A stretch of 17,895 nt of DNA, from the NCBI GenBank assembly GCA_046045995.1, contig JBJOKR010000093.1:1-17895 (forward strand), given 5' to 3'. A program made the position numbers and the translations under genes. Positions 6,653 through 13,145 of the stretch are shown in pieces (positions within the stretch are counted from its first letter, which is position 1; each line of letters opens with the position of its first letter). This stretch comes from Indioceanicola sp046045995. GTDB lineage: Bacteria; Pseudomonadota; Alphaproteobacteria; Azospirillales; Azospirillaceae. The notes beneath the pieces were generated by a model. It did no database searches. It was not told the origin of the DNA and saw only the letters and a program-made list of their open reading frames with translations.

Positions 6653-8269
6653 TCACGCCGCCTGGGTCGTCACACTCTTGTTCTGCTCCCGCGTCTTCAG
6701 CAGCCGAATGTGGGGATAATCGTCCTGCAACCGGTTCAGGGTCCAGGAATTGCGGGCGAGGAAGACCAGGGCGCCGTCATGATCCTCCGCCAGGTCGCCG
6801 CGCTTGGCATCCACGAAGGCCTTCAGCTTCACCGGATCGTCGCATTCCACCCAGCGGGCGCTGTCATAGCCTGCCGTCTCGAACCGGCCCTTCAGCCCGT
6901 ATTCCGCTTCCAAGCGGGAGGCTAGGACCTCGAACTGGAGTTGGCCGACCACGCCGACCACCCAATCGGCACCGACCATGGGCTTGAACACCTGGGACGC
7001 CCCCTCCTCCGCGAAATGCTCCAGCGCCTTGCGCAGGTGCTTCACCTTCAGGGGATCGTCCAGGCGCACACGCTGAAGCAGTTCGGGCGCGAAGCTGGGC
7101 ACGCCGGTGTAGCGCAGCTCCTCCCCCTCCGTCAGGGTGTCGCCGATGCGCAGGGTGCCGTGGTTGGGGATGCCGATGATGTCCCCGGGGAAGGCGTCCT
7201 CCGCCAGTTCCCGGTCGCGGGCCAGGAACAGAACGGCGTTGTTCACCGCCAGGGTCTTGCCCGAGCGCATGTGCTTCAGCTTGATGCCCCGCTTGAACTG
7301 GCCGGAGCACAGGCGGAAGAAGGCGATGCGGTCGCGGTGGTTGGGGTCCATGTTGGCCTGGACCTTGAAGACGAAGCCGGTGACCTTCGCCTCCTCCGGT
7401 TCCACCGCCCGGGTATCGGCCTTCTGCGGCCGGGGCGGCGGGGCGTATTCGGCCAGACCCAGCAGCAGTTCCCGCACCCCGAAATTGTTGATGGCGGAGC
7501 CGAAGAAGACCGGCGTCTGATGGCCCGACCGGTAGGTTTCCAGGTTGAAGACGGGGCAAACACCCCGCACCATCTCCACATCCTCCCGCAGCTTGGCGGC
7601 CAGGTCGGCGGGGATCAGCTCATCGATCTTCGGATCGTCGATGCCATGGCACTCGATACCGTCGGAGGCCACATCGCCCTGGCGGCGGTCCATCAGGATC
7701 AGCCGGTCGCGGATCAGGTCGTAGCAGCCCTTGAAATCCTGCCCCGACCCGATGGGCCAGGAGGCGGGCGTCACCTCAAGCTGCAGATCCTGCTCGATTT
7801 GGTCCATCAGGTCGAACGGGTCCCGCGCCTCCCGGTCCATCTTGTTGATGAAGGTGGCGATGGGCACGTCGCGCATCCGGCAGACCTCGAACAGCTTGCG
7901 GGTCTGGCTCTCGATGCCCTTGGCGGCGTCGATCACCATGACCGCGCTGTCGACCGCCGTCAGCGTCCGGTACGTGTCCTCGGAGAAATCCTCGTGGCCC
8001 GGCGTATCGACCAGGTTGAAGGTGCGGTCGGCATAGTCGAAGTTCATGACGGAGGCGGTGACGGAAATCCCGCGCTCCCGCTCCACCTTCATCCAGTCCG
8101 ACCGCGCCCGCCGCTGCTCACCCCGCGCCTTGACCGCACCGGCCATCTGGATGGCCCCGCCGAACAGCAGCAGCTTTTCGGTGAGTGTGGTCTTGCCAGC
8201 GTCCGGATGCGCGATGATCGCGAAGGTCCGACGCTTTTCGACTTCGGTTTCGAGGATGTTGGCGGGCAT
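6653..8269 (-). CDS. prfC: Peptide chain release factor 3 (RF3)
   Basis: RF3 is a translational GTPase that removes RF1/RF2 from the ribosome after peptide release. From ATG at 8269 the product is 538 residues, close to the usual 525-540. GTPase motifs are complete: G1 AHPDAGKTT (20-28), the switch region SDWMKVERERGIS (57-69), G3 DTPGHEDFS (88-96) and G4 NKMD (142-145). The C-terminal RF3 domain is clear (VGVVGQLQFEVLASRLEAEY). The open frame extends to 8716, but sequence beyond 8269 has no RF3 similarity and overlaps the toxin-antitoxin genes in another frame, so 8269 is chosen. Only a weak purine stretch precedes it. It lies 14 bp downstream of the end of the interrupted mazF frame on the same strand, so it may be co-transcribed with that pair. 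Confidence 0.96.
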   Translation of the reverse strand: MPANILETEVEKRRTFAIIAHPDAGKTTLTEKLLLFGGAIQMAGAVKARGEQRRARSDWMKVERERGISVTASVMNFDYADRTFNLVDTPGHEDFSEDTYRTLTAVDSAVMVIDAAKGIESQTRKLFEVCRMRDVPIATFINKMDREARDPFDLMDQIEQDLQLEVTPASWPIGSGQDFKGCYDLIRDRLILMDRRQGDVASDGIECHGIDDPKIDELIPADLAAKLREDVEMVRGVCPVFNLETYRSGHQTPVFFGSAINNFGVRELLLGLAEYAPPPRPQKADTRAVEPEEAKVTGFVFKVQANMDPNHRDRIAFFRLCSGQFKRGIKLKHMRSGKTLAVNNAVLFLARDRELAEDAFPGDIIGIPNHGTLRIGDTLTEGEELRYTGVPSFAPELLQRVRLDDPLKVKHLRKALEHFAEEGASQVFKPMVGADWVVGVVGQLQFEVLASRLEAEYGLKGRFETAGYDSARWVECDDPVKLKAFVDAKRGDLAEDHDGALVFLARNSWTLNRLQDDYPHIRLLKTREQNKSVTTQAA

Positions 8270-8283
8270 GGGGAACTCTGGTG

Positions 8284-8664
8284 TCAGGTCTGGCGGTGGT
8301 CGGGCGAAGGGCCGGTTGCCCGGCGGTTTGTACCCTTGGATGCGAGCCCAAGGAAGACCAGGATGGCCGTATCGACGCGACCCAGATCCTCTTCCGACAG
8401 GGCACCGACCCGGCGCCCCAGATTCTAGCGCCGCATGGTGGCGATCTTGTCCACCATGATGCGACCCGCTGCCGTCAGGCGGTTGTCCGGTGTCGGAACG
8501 ATCAGCGGCCGGATCAGATAGGCATGGGTCGGATCGGGGGTGAACCCGCAGACCGTGACCGACGGGGTCGCCGCGAACGCATCCTCCTGGATGATCAGCA
8601 GGGGACGCGGCTTGCCGACATAGTCGCTGCCGCCCGCCGCGGTCCAGATCTCGCCCCGCCTCAT
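8284..8664 (-). pseudogene. MazF/PemK-family endoribonuclease toxin gene interrupted by an in-frame TAG
   Basis: The N-terminal 79 codons (8664-8428) encode a typical MazF start: MRRGEIWTAAGG, GKPRPLLIIQ, SVTVCGFTPDPT and IMVDKIATMRR. TAG follows at 8427-8425. Reading on in the same frame gives NLGRRVGALSEEDLGRVDTA and ILVFLGLAS, which is exactly the expected MazF C-terminus. After about 8338 the frame runs on without similarity to a TGA at 8286-8284. So one nonsense codon, probably TCG (Ser) to TAG, splits the gene; family members usually have about 105-110 residues. The ATG overlaps the antitoxin stop (ATGA), the standard arrangement. The truncated protein lacks the last strand and helix and is probably inactive, unless the TAG is read through or the base is a sequencing error. 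Confidence 0.85.
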
Positions 8665-8879
8665 TCCGGCCAGGGCTCCTGGACCGCCTCAATGAAGGCC
8701 TGATCGGCCGGTTCATCGCGGCTTGCGGCCAGCAGAAACGCCTGTCGCCGCGTCTCCTCCCGGAAGCCGGGCGTCCGCACGTCCGGTACCCAGAACTGGA
8801 TCGGCCGCAGACCCTGGGCCCGTAGCCGTTGCCGGCGGAGTTGCACCTTGTCGCGGGACGAGGGAGCCGCCTTGGTCAT
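8661..8879 (-). CDS. MazE-type antitoxin (DUF3018 family)
   Basis: A 72-residue basic-to-acidic small protein. The N-terminal SSRDKVQLRRQRLRAQGLRP followed by IQFWVPDVRTPGF is the hallmark of the DUF3018 'antitoxin MazE-like' family; the rest (EETRRQAFLLAASRDEPADQ and AFIEAVQEPWPE) is the acidic C-terminal segment thought to wrap the toxin. The N-terminal part should bind DNA and repress the operon. It overlaps the MazF frame by 4 bp (ATGA). A perfect palindrome 17 bp upstream of its ATG overlaps a putative -10 and is a likely operator. Because the toxin frame is broken, the antitoxin may now be an orphan repressor or a defence against related toxins elsewhere in the genome. Confidence 0.85.
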   Translation of the reverse strand: MTKAAPSSRDKVQLRRQRLRAQGLRPIQFWVPDVRTPGFREETRRQAFLLAASRDEPADQAFIEAVQEPWPE

Positions 8880-8895
8880 GATCTGTTTCCCGGCT

Positions 8896-8934
8896 GGTTA
8901 CATGTAACCTAATCCAGGGGGCCGCCCCCTGCAA
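8896..8934 (-). promoter_or_regulatory. Predicted mazE promoter with overlapping 14-bp palindromic operator
   Basis: On the minus strand TTGCAG (8934-8929) and TAGGTT (8911-8906) are 17 bp apart, a plausible -35/-10. The -10 overlaps a perfect 14-bp palindrome, GGTTACATGTAACC, at 8896-8909, located 17 bp upstream of the antitoxin ATG. Antitoxins of type II systems commonly repress by binding such palindromes at their own promoter. The palindrome is seen directly; its role is inferred. Confidence 0.5.
8915..8931. other. Perfect 7-bp hairpin between helicase stop and mazE
   Basis: CAGGGGG-CCG-CCCCCTG forms a 7-bp stem with a 3-nt loop, 54 bp downstream of the helicase stop on the minus strand. 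It lacks a T-tract, so termination is uncertain. It falls in the spacer of the putative mazE promoter, so it could instead affect that promoter. Confidence 0.35.
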
Positions 8935-8985
8935 GACGGCCCCAACATCACATAGATGGACGGCTTAACACCCGGCAGAGCCCGG

Positions 8986-10434
8986 TCACCCCTGGCGCGG
9001 GGCGCGGCGCATGGGGGCTCCGGCGTGACCACCGCCACCCGCGGCGCGGGCAGGGCGGGCTTCGCCGCGGAACTCGCGGTGCTCGCGGGCCGGGCGGGCT
9101 TCGCCGGCGGCACCGTGGGCGCGGTCGTCCCGGCGGGGCTTGCCGGCCCAGTCGCCACGAGGGCCGCCGCCGGCACCGGCATTGCCGCCGCCATGGCTCT
9201 TATGGCCGAAGGACTTGGCACCGAAGGGCCGGCCGGCCCCGCCGCCCGGGCCGCCCTTGAAGCCGCCGGGCTTGCGCACCGGATCGGGGGCCGGCTCCAG
9301 CCCCGGCAGGGTGCTGAACACCGCCCGCTCGTTGGTGTAGCGCTCGATCGCCTTGACCAGCCCGATTTCATGCCGGGTGAACAGGCTGTAGCTGATGCCC
9401 GTGGCCCCGGCGCGGCCGGTGCGGCCGATGCGGTGGACGTAATCCTCCGCATTGCGGGGCAGGTCGAAATTGATCACATGGGTCAGGTCGGCCACATCGA
9501 TGCCGCGGGCGGCCACATCGGTGGCGACCACAACCCGCACCCGCCCCTGCTTCAGGGCGGCGACGACGCGGTTGCGGTCACGCTGCTGCAAATCGCCATG
9601 CAGGGCGGCGGCGGCCTGGCCCTTGTCGTGCAGCAATCCGGCAATGCGGTCGGCGTCGCGCTTGGTGGCGGTGAAGACGATGCCGCTCTGGAAGGACGCA
9701 TCCTCCAGCAGCCGCACCAGCAGCTTCTCCTTGTGGTCCAGCCCGTCGGCCTTCAGCCAGCGCTGGTCGATACTGGCGGAGGTGACAACCTGGCCCGCAA
9801 CGTCGATCCGCACGGGATCGTTCAGCAGGGTCTTGGCCAACTTGGTCGCGACGGGGTCCAGCGTCGCAGTGAACATCATGGTCTGCCGCGTCGCGGGGCA
9901 GGCGGCGGCGATTTCCTCCACCGCGTCGCGGAAGCCCATGTCCAGCATCCGGTCGGCCTCATCCAGGACCAGGAGCTCGATCCCGGACAGATCGATCCGG
10001 TCGCGGCCCATGTGGTCCAGCAGGCGGCCGGGGGTGGCGACGATCAGGTCGATGCGGCGGCGCAGCATCTCCAGCTGCATGCGATAGGGCATGCCGCCCA
10101 GGATGGCCCCGGTATGGATGCGGCCGAACTTGCTGAAGGTCTTCACGCTGTCCAGCACCTGCTGCGCCAGCTCGCGGGTCGGCGTCAGCACCAGCACGCG
10201 GGGGCCCCAATGGGCCTCCTGCCGCTGGACATTGGCGATGCGCTGGAGTGCTGGCAGCACGAAGGCGGCGGTCTTGCCCGTGCCGGTATTGGCGGAGGCC
10301 AGGACATCACGCCCGGACAGCGCCGGGGGAAGGGCCTCGGCCTGGACCGGAGTCGGGGCGGTGAAGCCCAGCTCGTCGATCGCGCGCAGAAGGTTTTCGG
10401 AAAGGCCCAGGTCGTGGAAGGTCACGTCGGTCAT
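8986..10434 (-). CDS. DEAD-box ATP-dependent RNA helicase (RhlE-like core)
   Basis: A 482-residue protein that unwinds RNA using ATP; such enzymes act in ribosome assembly, RNA decay and cold adaptation. All core motifs are present: Phe6 plus Q motif (FTAPTPVQ, 24-31), motif I ANTGTGKT (48-55), Ia PTRELA, II DEAD (158-161), V ARGIDVADL and VI HRIGRTGRAG. Motif III is FTATL (Thr-Ala-Thr at 189-191) instead of the usual Ser-Ala-Thr. The last 95 or so residues are a low-complexity, basic Gly/Arg/Ala/His-rich tail, typical of RNA-binding extensions of alphaproteobacterial RhlE-like helicases. The ATG at 10434 is preceded by AAAGAG at suitable distance. It is probably transcribed alone, from within the 530-bp upstream gap. 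Confidence 0.95.
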   Translation of the reverse strand: MTDVTFHDLGLSENLLRAIDELGFTAPTPVQAEALPPALSGRDVLASANTGTGKTAAFVLPALQRIANVQRQEAHWGPRVLVLTPTRELAQQVLDSVKTFSKFGRIHTGAILGGMPYRMQLEMLRRRIDLIVATPGRLLDHMGRDRIDLSGIELLVLDEADRMLDMGFRDAVEEIAAACPATRQTMMFTATLDPVATKLAKTLLNDPVRIDVAGQVVTSASIDQRWLKADGLDHKEKLLVRLLEDASFQSGIVFTATKRDADRIAGLLHDKGQAAAALHGDLQQRDRNRVVAALKQGRVRVVVATDVAARGIDVADLTHVINFDLPRNAEDYVHRIGRTGRAGATGISYSLFTRHEIGLVKAIERYTNERAVFSTLPGLEPAPDPVRKPGGFKGGPGGGAGRPFGAKSFGHKSHGGGNAGAGGGPRGDWAGKPRRDDRAHGAAGEARPAREHREFRGEARPARAAGGGGHAGAPMRRAPRQG

Positions 10435-10966
10435 GCTACTCTTTCAAACTCCCGAACGGGCTCCCCCCCGCGGCGCCATCGGCCGCAGGATGCGAACGCC
10501 CGTGATGCGGGATCCCGGAAACGGGATCCGCGTTGGCGGACGAGCGGCTCGGTTTGTTCGGAAGGTGGGGAGCAGCGCGACCGGGAAGATTCCACCGGCA
10601 CGATACAGGCACGACCCGAAAATTCGACGGGGCGTGCGCGTTGGTGCCGGACCAGATCCTTGCCGACACCGGGGGCCCCTCAGCCACTCAGGTGATGGCA
10701 CTGGATATGGGATGCGGGGCCCCGGGGTCCAGGGAAATCCCACACACGCCACCCCCGCGCCGGACGCAGGGCAGAGGGGGGCGGCCATGTGCCGGCAATC
10801 CGCCGACCTCCGGACCGGCAACTGTTCCCCGTCGCGTCGGGCCTTCCCCTTCGCGCCAGGCCTTCCCCTTAGCGTCGGGAAAGTCCACACTCCTGTCATG
10901 GAAATCGGCGGGCGGAACCCGTGCCGCTGGAGAAGAAACCAGGGACGATCACGTCAGGGAGCATCC
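10435..10966. other. Intergenic region between divergent helicase and amidohydrolase genes
   Basis: No convincing gene. The longer open frames here are extensions or shadows of neighbouring GC-rich genes. The region must hold the promoters of both divergent genes, but I see no clear -35/-10 pair. It contains a perfect 8-bp hairpin (10510-10529) and a 12-bp direct repeat GGCCTTCCCCTT at 10840-10851 and 10859-10870. AGGGAG (10956-10961), 5 nt before the ATG at 10967, is the amidohydrolase ribosome site. Confidence 0.6.
10510..10529. other. Perfect hairpin GGATCCCG-GAAA-CGGGATCC in the helicase leader region
   Basis: Eight perfectly paired bases close a GAAA (GNRA-type) tetraloop on the plus strand; on the minus strand the loop is TTTC. 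It lies 76-95 bp upstream of the helicase ATG, so it could sit in the 5' leader of that mRNA or, in the plus sense, belong to an unannotated RNA. There is no T-tract after it, so it does not look like an intrinsic terminator. Confidence 0.4.
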
Positions 10967-12346
10967 ATGTCCATCCGCACGACCCTTCTTCGCGCCGCCT
11001 CCACCATAGGGCTGATGGCGGCCGCCGCCCTCTCGCCGGCGATGATGCCAGGATTGTCCGCGGCCCAGGCCGCCGAAACCACGCTGATCCATGCCGGGAC
11101 CGTCCTGGCGATCCCCGGCGAACGGCCGAAGACGGAACAGACCATCATCATTCGCGACGGCAAGGTGGCGGAGATGCGGGACGGTTACACCGATCCGGCC
11201 GCGGTGGGCGCCGCCGATGCCCGGGTCGTCGACCTGAAGACCGGATTTGTGCTGCCCGGCCTGATCGACAGCCATGTGCATATCATGAGCGAGCTGGGGC
11301 CCCTGTCCCGGGTGGAGCGGTTCGAGCTGGACCGGGAGGATATCGTCCTGAACGGCGCCCTGTTCGCCGAGCGCACACTCCAGGCCGGATTCACCACTGT
11401 GCGCGACCTGGGCTCCCCCTCCCGGTCGCCCTTCGCGCTGCGCGACGCGATTGAGGCGGGGAAGGTTCCGGGCCCGACAATCGTGGCAGCGGGGCGCATG
11501 CTGTCCATCACCGCCGGCCACGGGGATATCAACGGCCTGAACGAGGAGCTGACCGAAGCTCTCCATGACATGCACGCGGAAAACGTCTGCGACGGGGTGG
11601 ATGACTGCCGCCGGGCGGTGCGCGAACAGGTCCGCAACGGTGCCGATGTGATCAAGCTGGCGACGACGGGCGGTGTCTTGTCCAACATCGCCGCCGGAAC
11701 CGGCCAGCAGATGTTCGATGATGAGATCCGGGCCATCGTCGAAACCTCCAAGCTGATGGGCAAGAAGGTGGCGGCCCATGCCCATGGCACGGCCGGCATC
11801 AACGCCGCCCTGCGGGCCGGTGTCGACAGTGTGGAGCACGGAAGCTACCTGGACGATGAAAGTGTGAAGCTGTTCCGCCAGTCCGGTGCCTGGCTGGTGC
11901 CCACCCTTCTGGCCGGGGCCACCGTGGTGAAGCTGTCGGACAACAGCCCCACCCTGACCGACGCACAGAAGCAGAAGGCGCGGGAAGTCGGCACCATCAT
12001 GCAGATCAACTTCGGCAAGGCCATCCGGGCAGGCGTGAGGGTCGCCTTCGGCACCGACAGCGGCGTCAGCCCCCATGGCACGAATGCCGAGGAGTTCGCC
12101 CTGATGGTGAAGGCGGGCATGGCCCCCGCCGATGCCATCCAGGCCGCCACCGTCAACGCCGCCACCCTGCTGGGACGGGAGGATCGGGTGGGCACCCTGG
12201 AACCCGGCAAGGACGCCGACATTATCGCCGTCAGCGGCAACCCGCTGGAGGATGTGACGGCCCTTCGCACGGTCGATTTCGTCATGCGCCGGGGCGTCAT
12301 CCACCGCCAGGGCGGGGAGCGGCAGACCTTCGTTCCGAAATCCTGA
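10967..12346 (+). CDS. Exported metal-dependent amidohydrolase (imidazolonepropionase / Xaa-Pro dipeptidase-like)
   Basis: From ATG 10967 (ribosome site AGGGAG 5 nt upstream) the product is 459 residues. Upstream in-frame codons have no similarity and precede the ribosome site, so they are excluded. The N-terminus is a signal peptide: basic start (MSIRTTLLR), hydrophobic stretch, and AQAA|E near residue 38, indicating export to the periplasm. The amidohydrolase barrel carries the full binuclear metal set: His103-x-His105 (SHVH), Lys230 (DVIKLATTGG, probably carbamylated), His271 (AHAHG), His291 (VEHGSY) and Asp364 (FGTDSG). The C-terminal LEPGKDADIIAVSGNPLEDV returns to the small beta-sandwich. 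The closest functional class is the exported prolidase/aryldialkylphosphatase-like amidohydrolases that cleave peptides or amides; the substrate is unknown. It appears monocistronic. Confidence 0.9.
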   Translation: MSIRTTLLRAASTIGLMAAAALSPAMMPGLSAAQAAETTLIHAGTVLAIPGERPKTEQTIIIRDGKVAEMRDGYTDPAAVGAADARVVDLKTGFVLPGLIDSHVHIMSELGPLSRVERFELDREDIVLNGALFAERTLQAGFTTVRDLGSPSRSPFALRDAIEAGKVPGPTIVAAGRMLSITAGHGDINGLNEELTEALHDMHAENVCDGVDDCRRAVREQVRNGADVIKLATTGGVLSNIAAGTGQQMFDDEIRAIVETSKLMGKKVAAHAHGTAGINAALRAGVDSVEHGSYLDDESVKLFRQSGAWLVPTLLAGATVVKLSDNSPTLTDAQKQKAREVGTIMQINFGKAIRAGVRVAFGTDSGVSPHGTNAEEFALMVKAGMAPADAIQAATVNAATLLGREDRVGTLEPGKDADIIAVSGNPLEDVTALRTVDFVMRRGVIHRQGGERQTFVPKS

Positions 12347-12354
12347 CCGGACCC

Positions 12355-12411
12355 GTGATCACCGGGTCGTGATCACCGAACCCGCGATAACCTGGGTGTG
12401 ATCACCGGGGC
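12355..12411. repeat. Four tandem ~14-bp units with embedded GTGATCAC palindromes
   Basis: Units GTGATCACCGGGTC (12355-12368), GTGATCACCGAACC (12369-12382), a diverged 15-bp copy CGCGATAACCTGGGT (12383-12397) and GTGATCACCGGGGC (12398-12411) follow each other without gaps, starting 8 bp after the amidohydrolase stop. Each intact unit contains the perfect palindrome GTGATCAC. This resembles an array of protein-binding sites, but it lies between converging genes rather than at a promoter. Confidence 0.75.
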
Positions 12412-12424
12412 GGGGGGGCCCCGG
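12405..12424. terminator. GC-rich hairpin, candidate terminator between converging genes
   Basis: CCGGGGC (12405-12411) and GCCCCGG (12418-12424) form a perfect 7-bp stem with a GGGGGG loop, overlapping the last 14-bp repeat unit. It lies between the amidohydrolase stop and the Uma2 stop. No T-tract follows on either strand, so termination is only a suggestion from position and stem strength. Confidence 0.35.
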
Positions 12425-12465
12425 CCCCCTCCCCCCAACCCTTTGGATTTCGGGCAAAGCCGCCC

Positions 12466-13020
12466 TCACACACCCTCGTACAGATCATCCAGTGTGATCG
12501 CGGCACCGTTCAGGCAGGCGGGCAACACCTCCCCCTGCCCGATCACATCGCGGACAAACCAGCCGTCCGCCTGCCGGGACCAGTGCTGGACCCACCGATC
12601 CTCACTGCCGACCAGCAGGATGTCCCGGACACTGGGCAGGGTGGTGTATCCCGGCACCTTGCGACCCCGGTCATGGTCCATGGTGGACGGGGACAGCACC
12701 TCCACCACCAGGACCGGGGCGGAAAGGCCCTGCCCGTCCCGGGCGCGGCCGGTGCAGGTGACGATCAGATCGGCCTGCCAGTAGTTCCAGTCACTGCCGG
12801 CGGGGGGGCGGATACCAGCCTCCGCCACCACGCGGCAGCCGGGAGGCAGATGCCGCTTCAACGCGGCACCGAGGTTGACCACCACCGTGCCATGGGCCTC
12901 CGACGGCGGGGCCATGGCGCGAAGGTGACCATCGACCAACTCATAGCGGGTGTCAGTCCCATCCTCGAAGGACAGGAATTCCTCCACCGGCATCAGCTTT
13001 TCCGCCGCATGATCAGGCAT
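12466..13020 (-). CDS. Uma2 family protein (DUF820, putative PD-(D/E)XK-type nuclease)
   Basis: A 184-residue protein of typical length. Family features are LMPVEEFLSFED and YELVDGHLRAMAPPSEAHG at the N-terminus, then the nuclease-like core QADLIVTC (Asp about 93) and VLVVEVLSPSTMDHDRGRK (acidic and lysine residues of a PD-(D/E)XK-like site), followed by KVPGYTTLPSVRDILLV. The usual PDL is QADL here; the acidic residue is kept. Uma2 proteins are abundant in some bacteria, and their biological role is not established. The frame could open at GTG 13026, but the ribosome site GGGAGG ends 5 nt before ATG 13020 and overlaps that GTG, so 13020 is the start. It lies 125 bp downstream of glgP behind a strong hairpin and is flanked by short tandem repeats on both sides. 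Confidence 0.85.
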   Translation of the reverse strand: MPDHAAEKLMPVEEFLSFEDGTDTRYELVDGHLRAMAPPSEAHGTVVVNLGAALKRHLPPGCRVVAEAGIRPPAGSDWNYWQADLIVTCTGRARDGQGLSAPVLVVEVLSPSTMDHDRGRKVPGYTTLPSVRDILLVGSEDRWVQHWSRQADGWFVRDVIGQGEVLPACLNGAAITLDDLYEGV

Positions 13021-13081
13021 CGCCACCTCCCGCCCAAACCCAGCGCGGTGTCAGGATGGGGCCGGACCGGGCCTGAATCAA

Positions 13082-13113
13082 GACCGGCCCGCGGGCAGAA
13101 CCCGGGGCCGGTC
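13082..13113 (-). terminator. Predicted intrinsic terminator of glgP
   Basis: GACCGGCCC (13082-13090) pairs perfectly with GGGCCGGTC (13105-13113), and CGGG/CCCG extends the stem inside it past a single bulged G, leaving a 5-nt loop. On the minus strand it begins 33 nt after the glgP stop and is followed by TTGATT. Stem strength, position and the T-rich tail fit an intrinsic terminator, though the T-tract is short. Confidence 0.6.
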
Positions 13114-13140
13114 AAGGGACGGTCAGGGGACGGTCACGGC
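13109..13140. repeat. Three tandem 11-bp CGGTCA-type units
   Basis: cggtcaaggga (13109-13119), cggtcagggga (13120-13130) and cggtcacggc (13131-13140, last base lost) repeat with an 11-bp period, close to one helical turn, immediately downstream of glgP. The first copy overlaps the right arm of the terminator hairpin. Confidence 0.6.
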
Positions 13141-13145
13141 CCCGC

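Noticed and set aside
6941..8428. 495-codon open frame on the + strand opposite prfC
   Set aside because: Same codon-bias shadow; low-complexity translation without recognisable domains, while the opposite strand encodes complete RF3.
8270..8716. N-terminal extension of RF3 upstream of 8269
   Set aside because: The frame is open, but the residues have no RF3 similarity, and the same DNA encodes the mazF remnant and antitoxin end in other frames.
8956..10695. 579-codon + strand frame opposite the helicase
   Set aside because: Gly/Ala-rich shadow of the helicase tail and core; no motifs.
10091..10966. N-terminal extension of the amidohydrolase frame
   Set aside because: It runs antisense through the helicase start and has no homology; a signal peptide and a good ribosome site place the start at 10967.
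12452..12465. GGGC-aaagcc-GCCC as terminator of the Uma2 gene
   Set aside because: Only four base pairs and no T-tract; too weak to claim.
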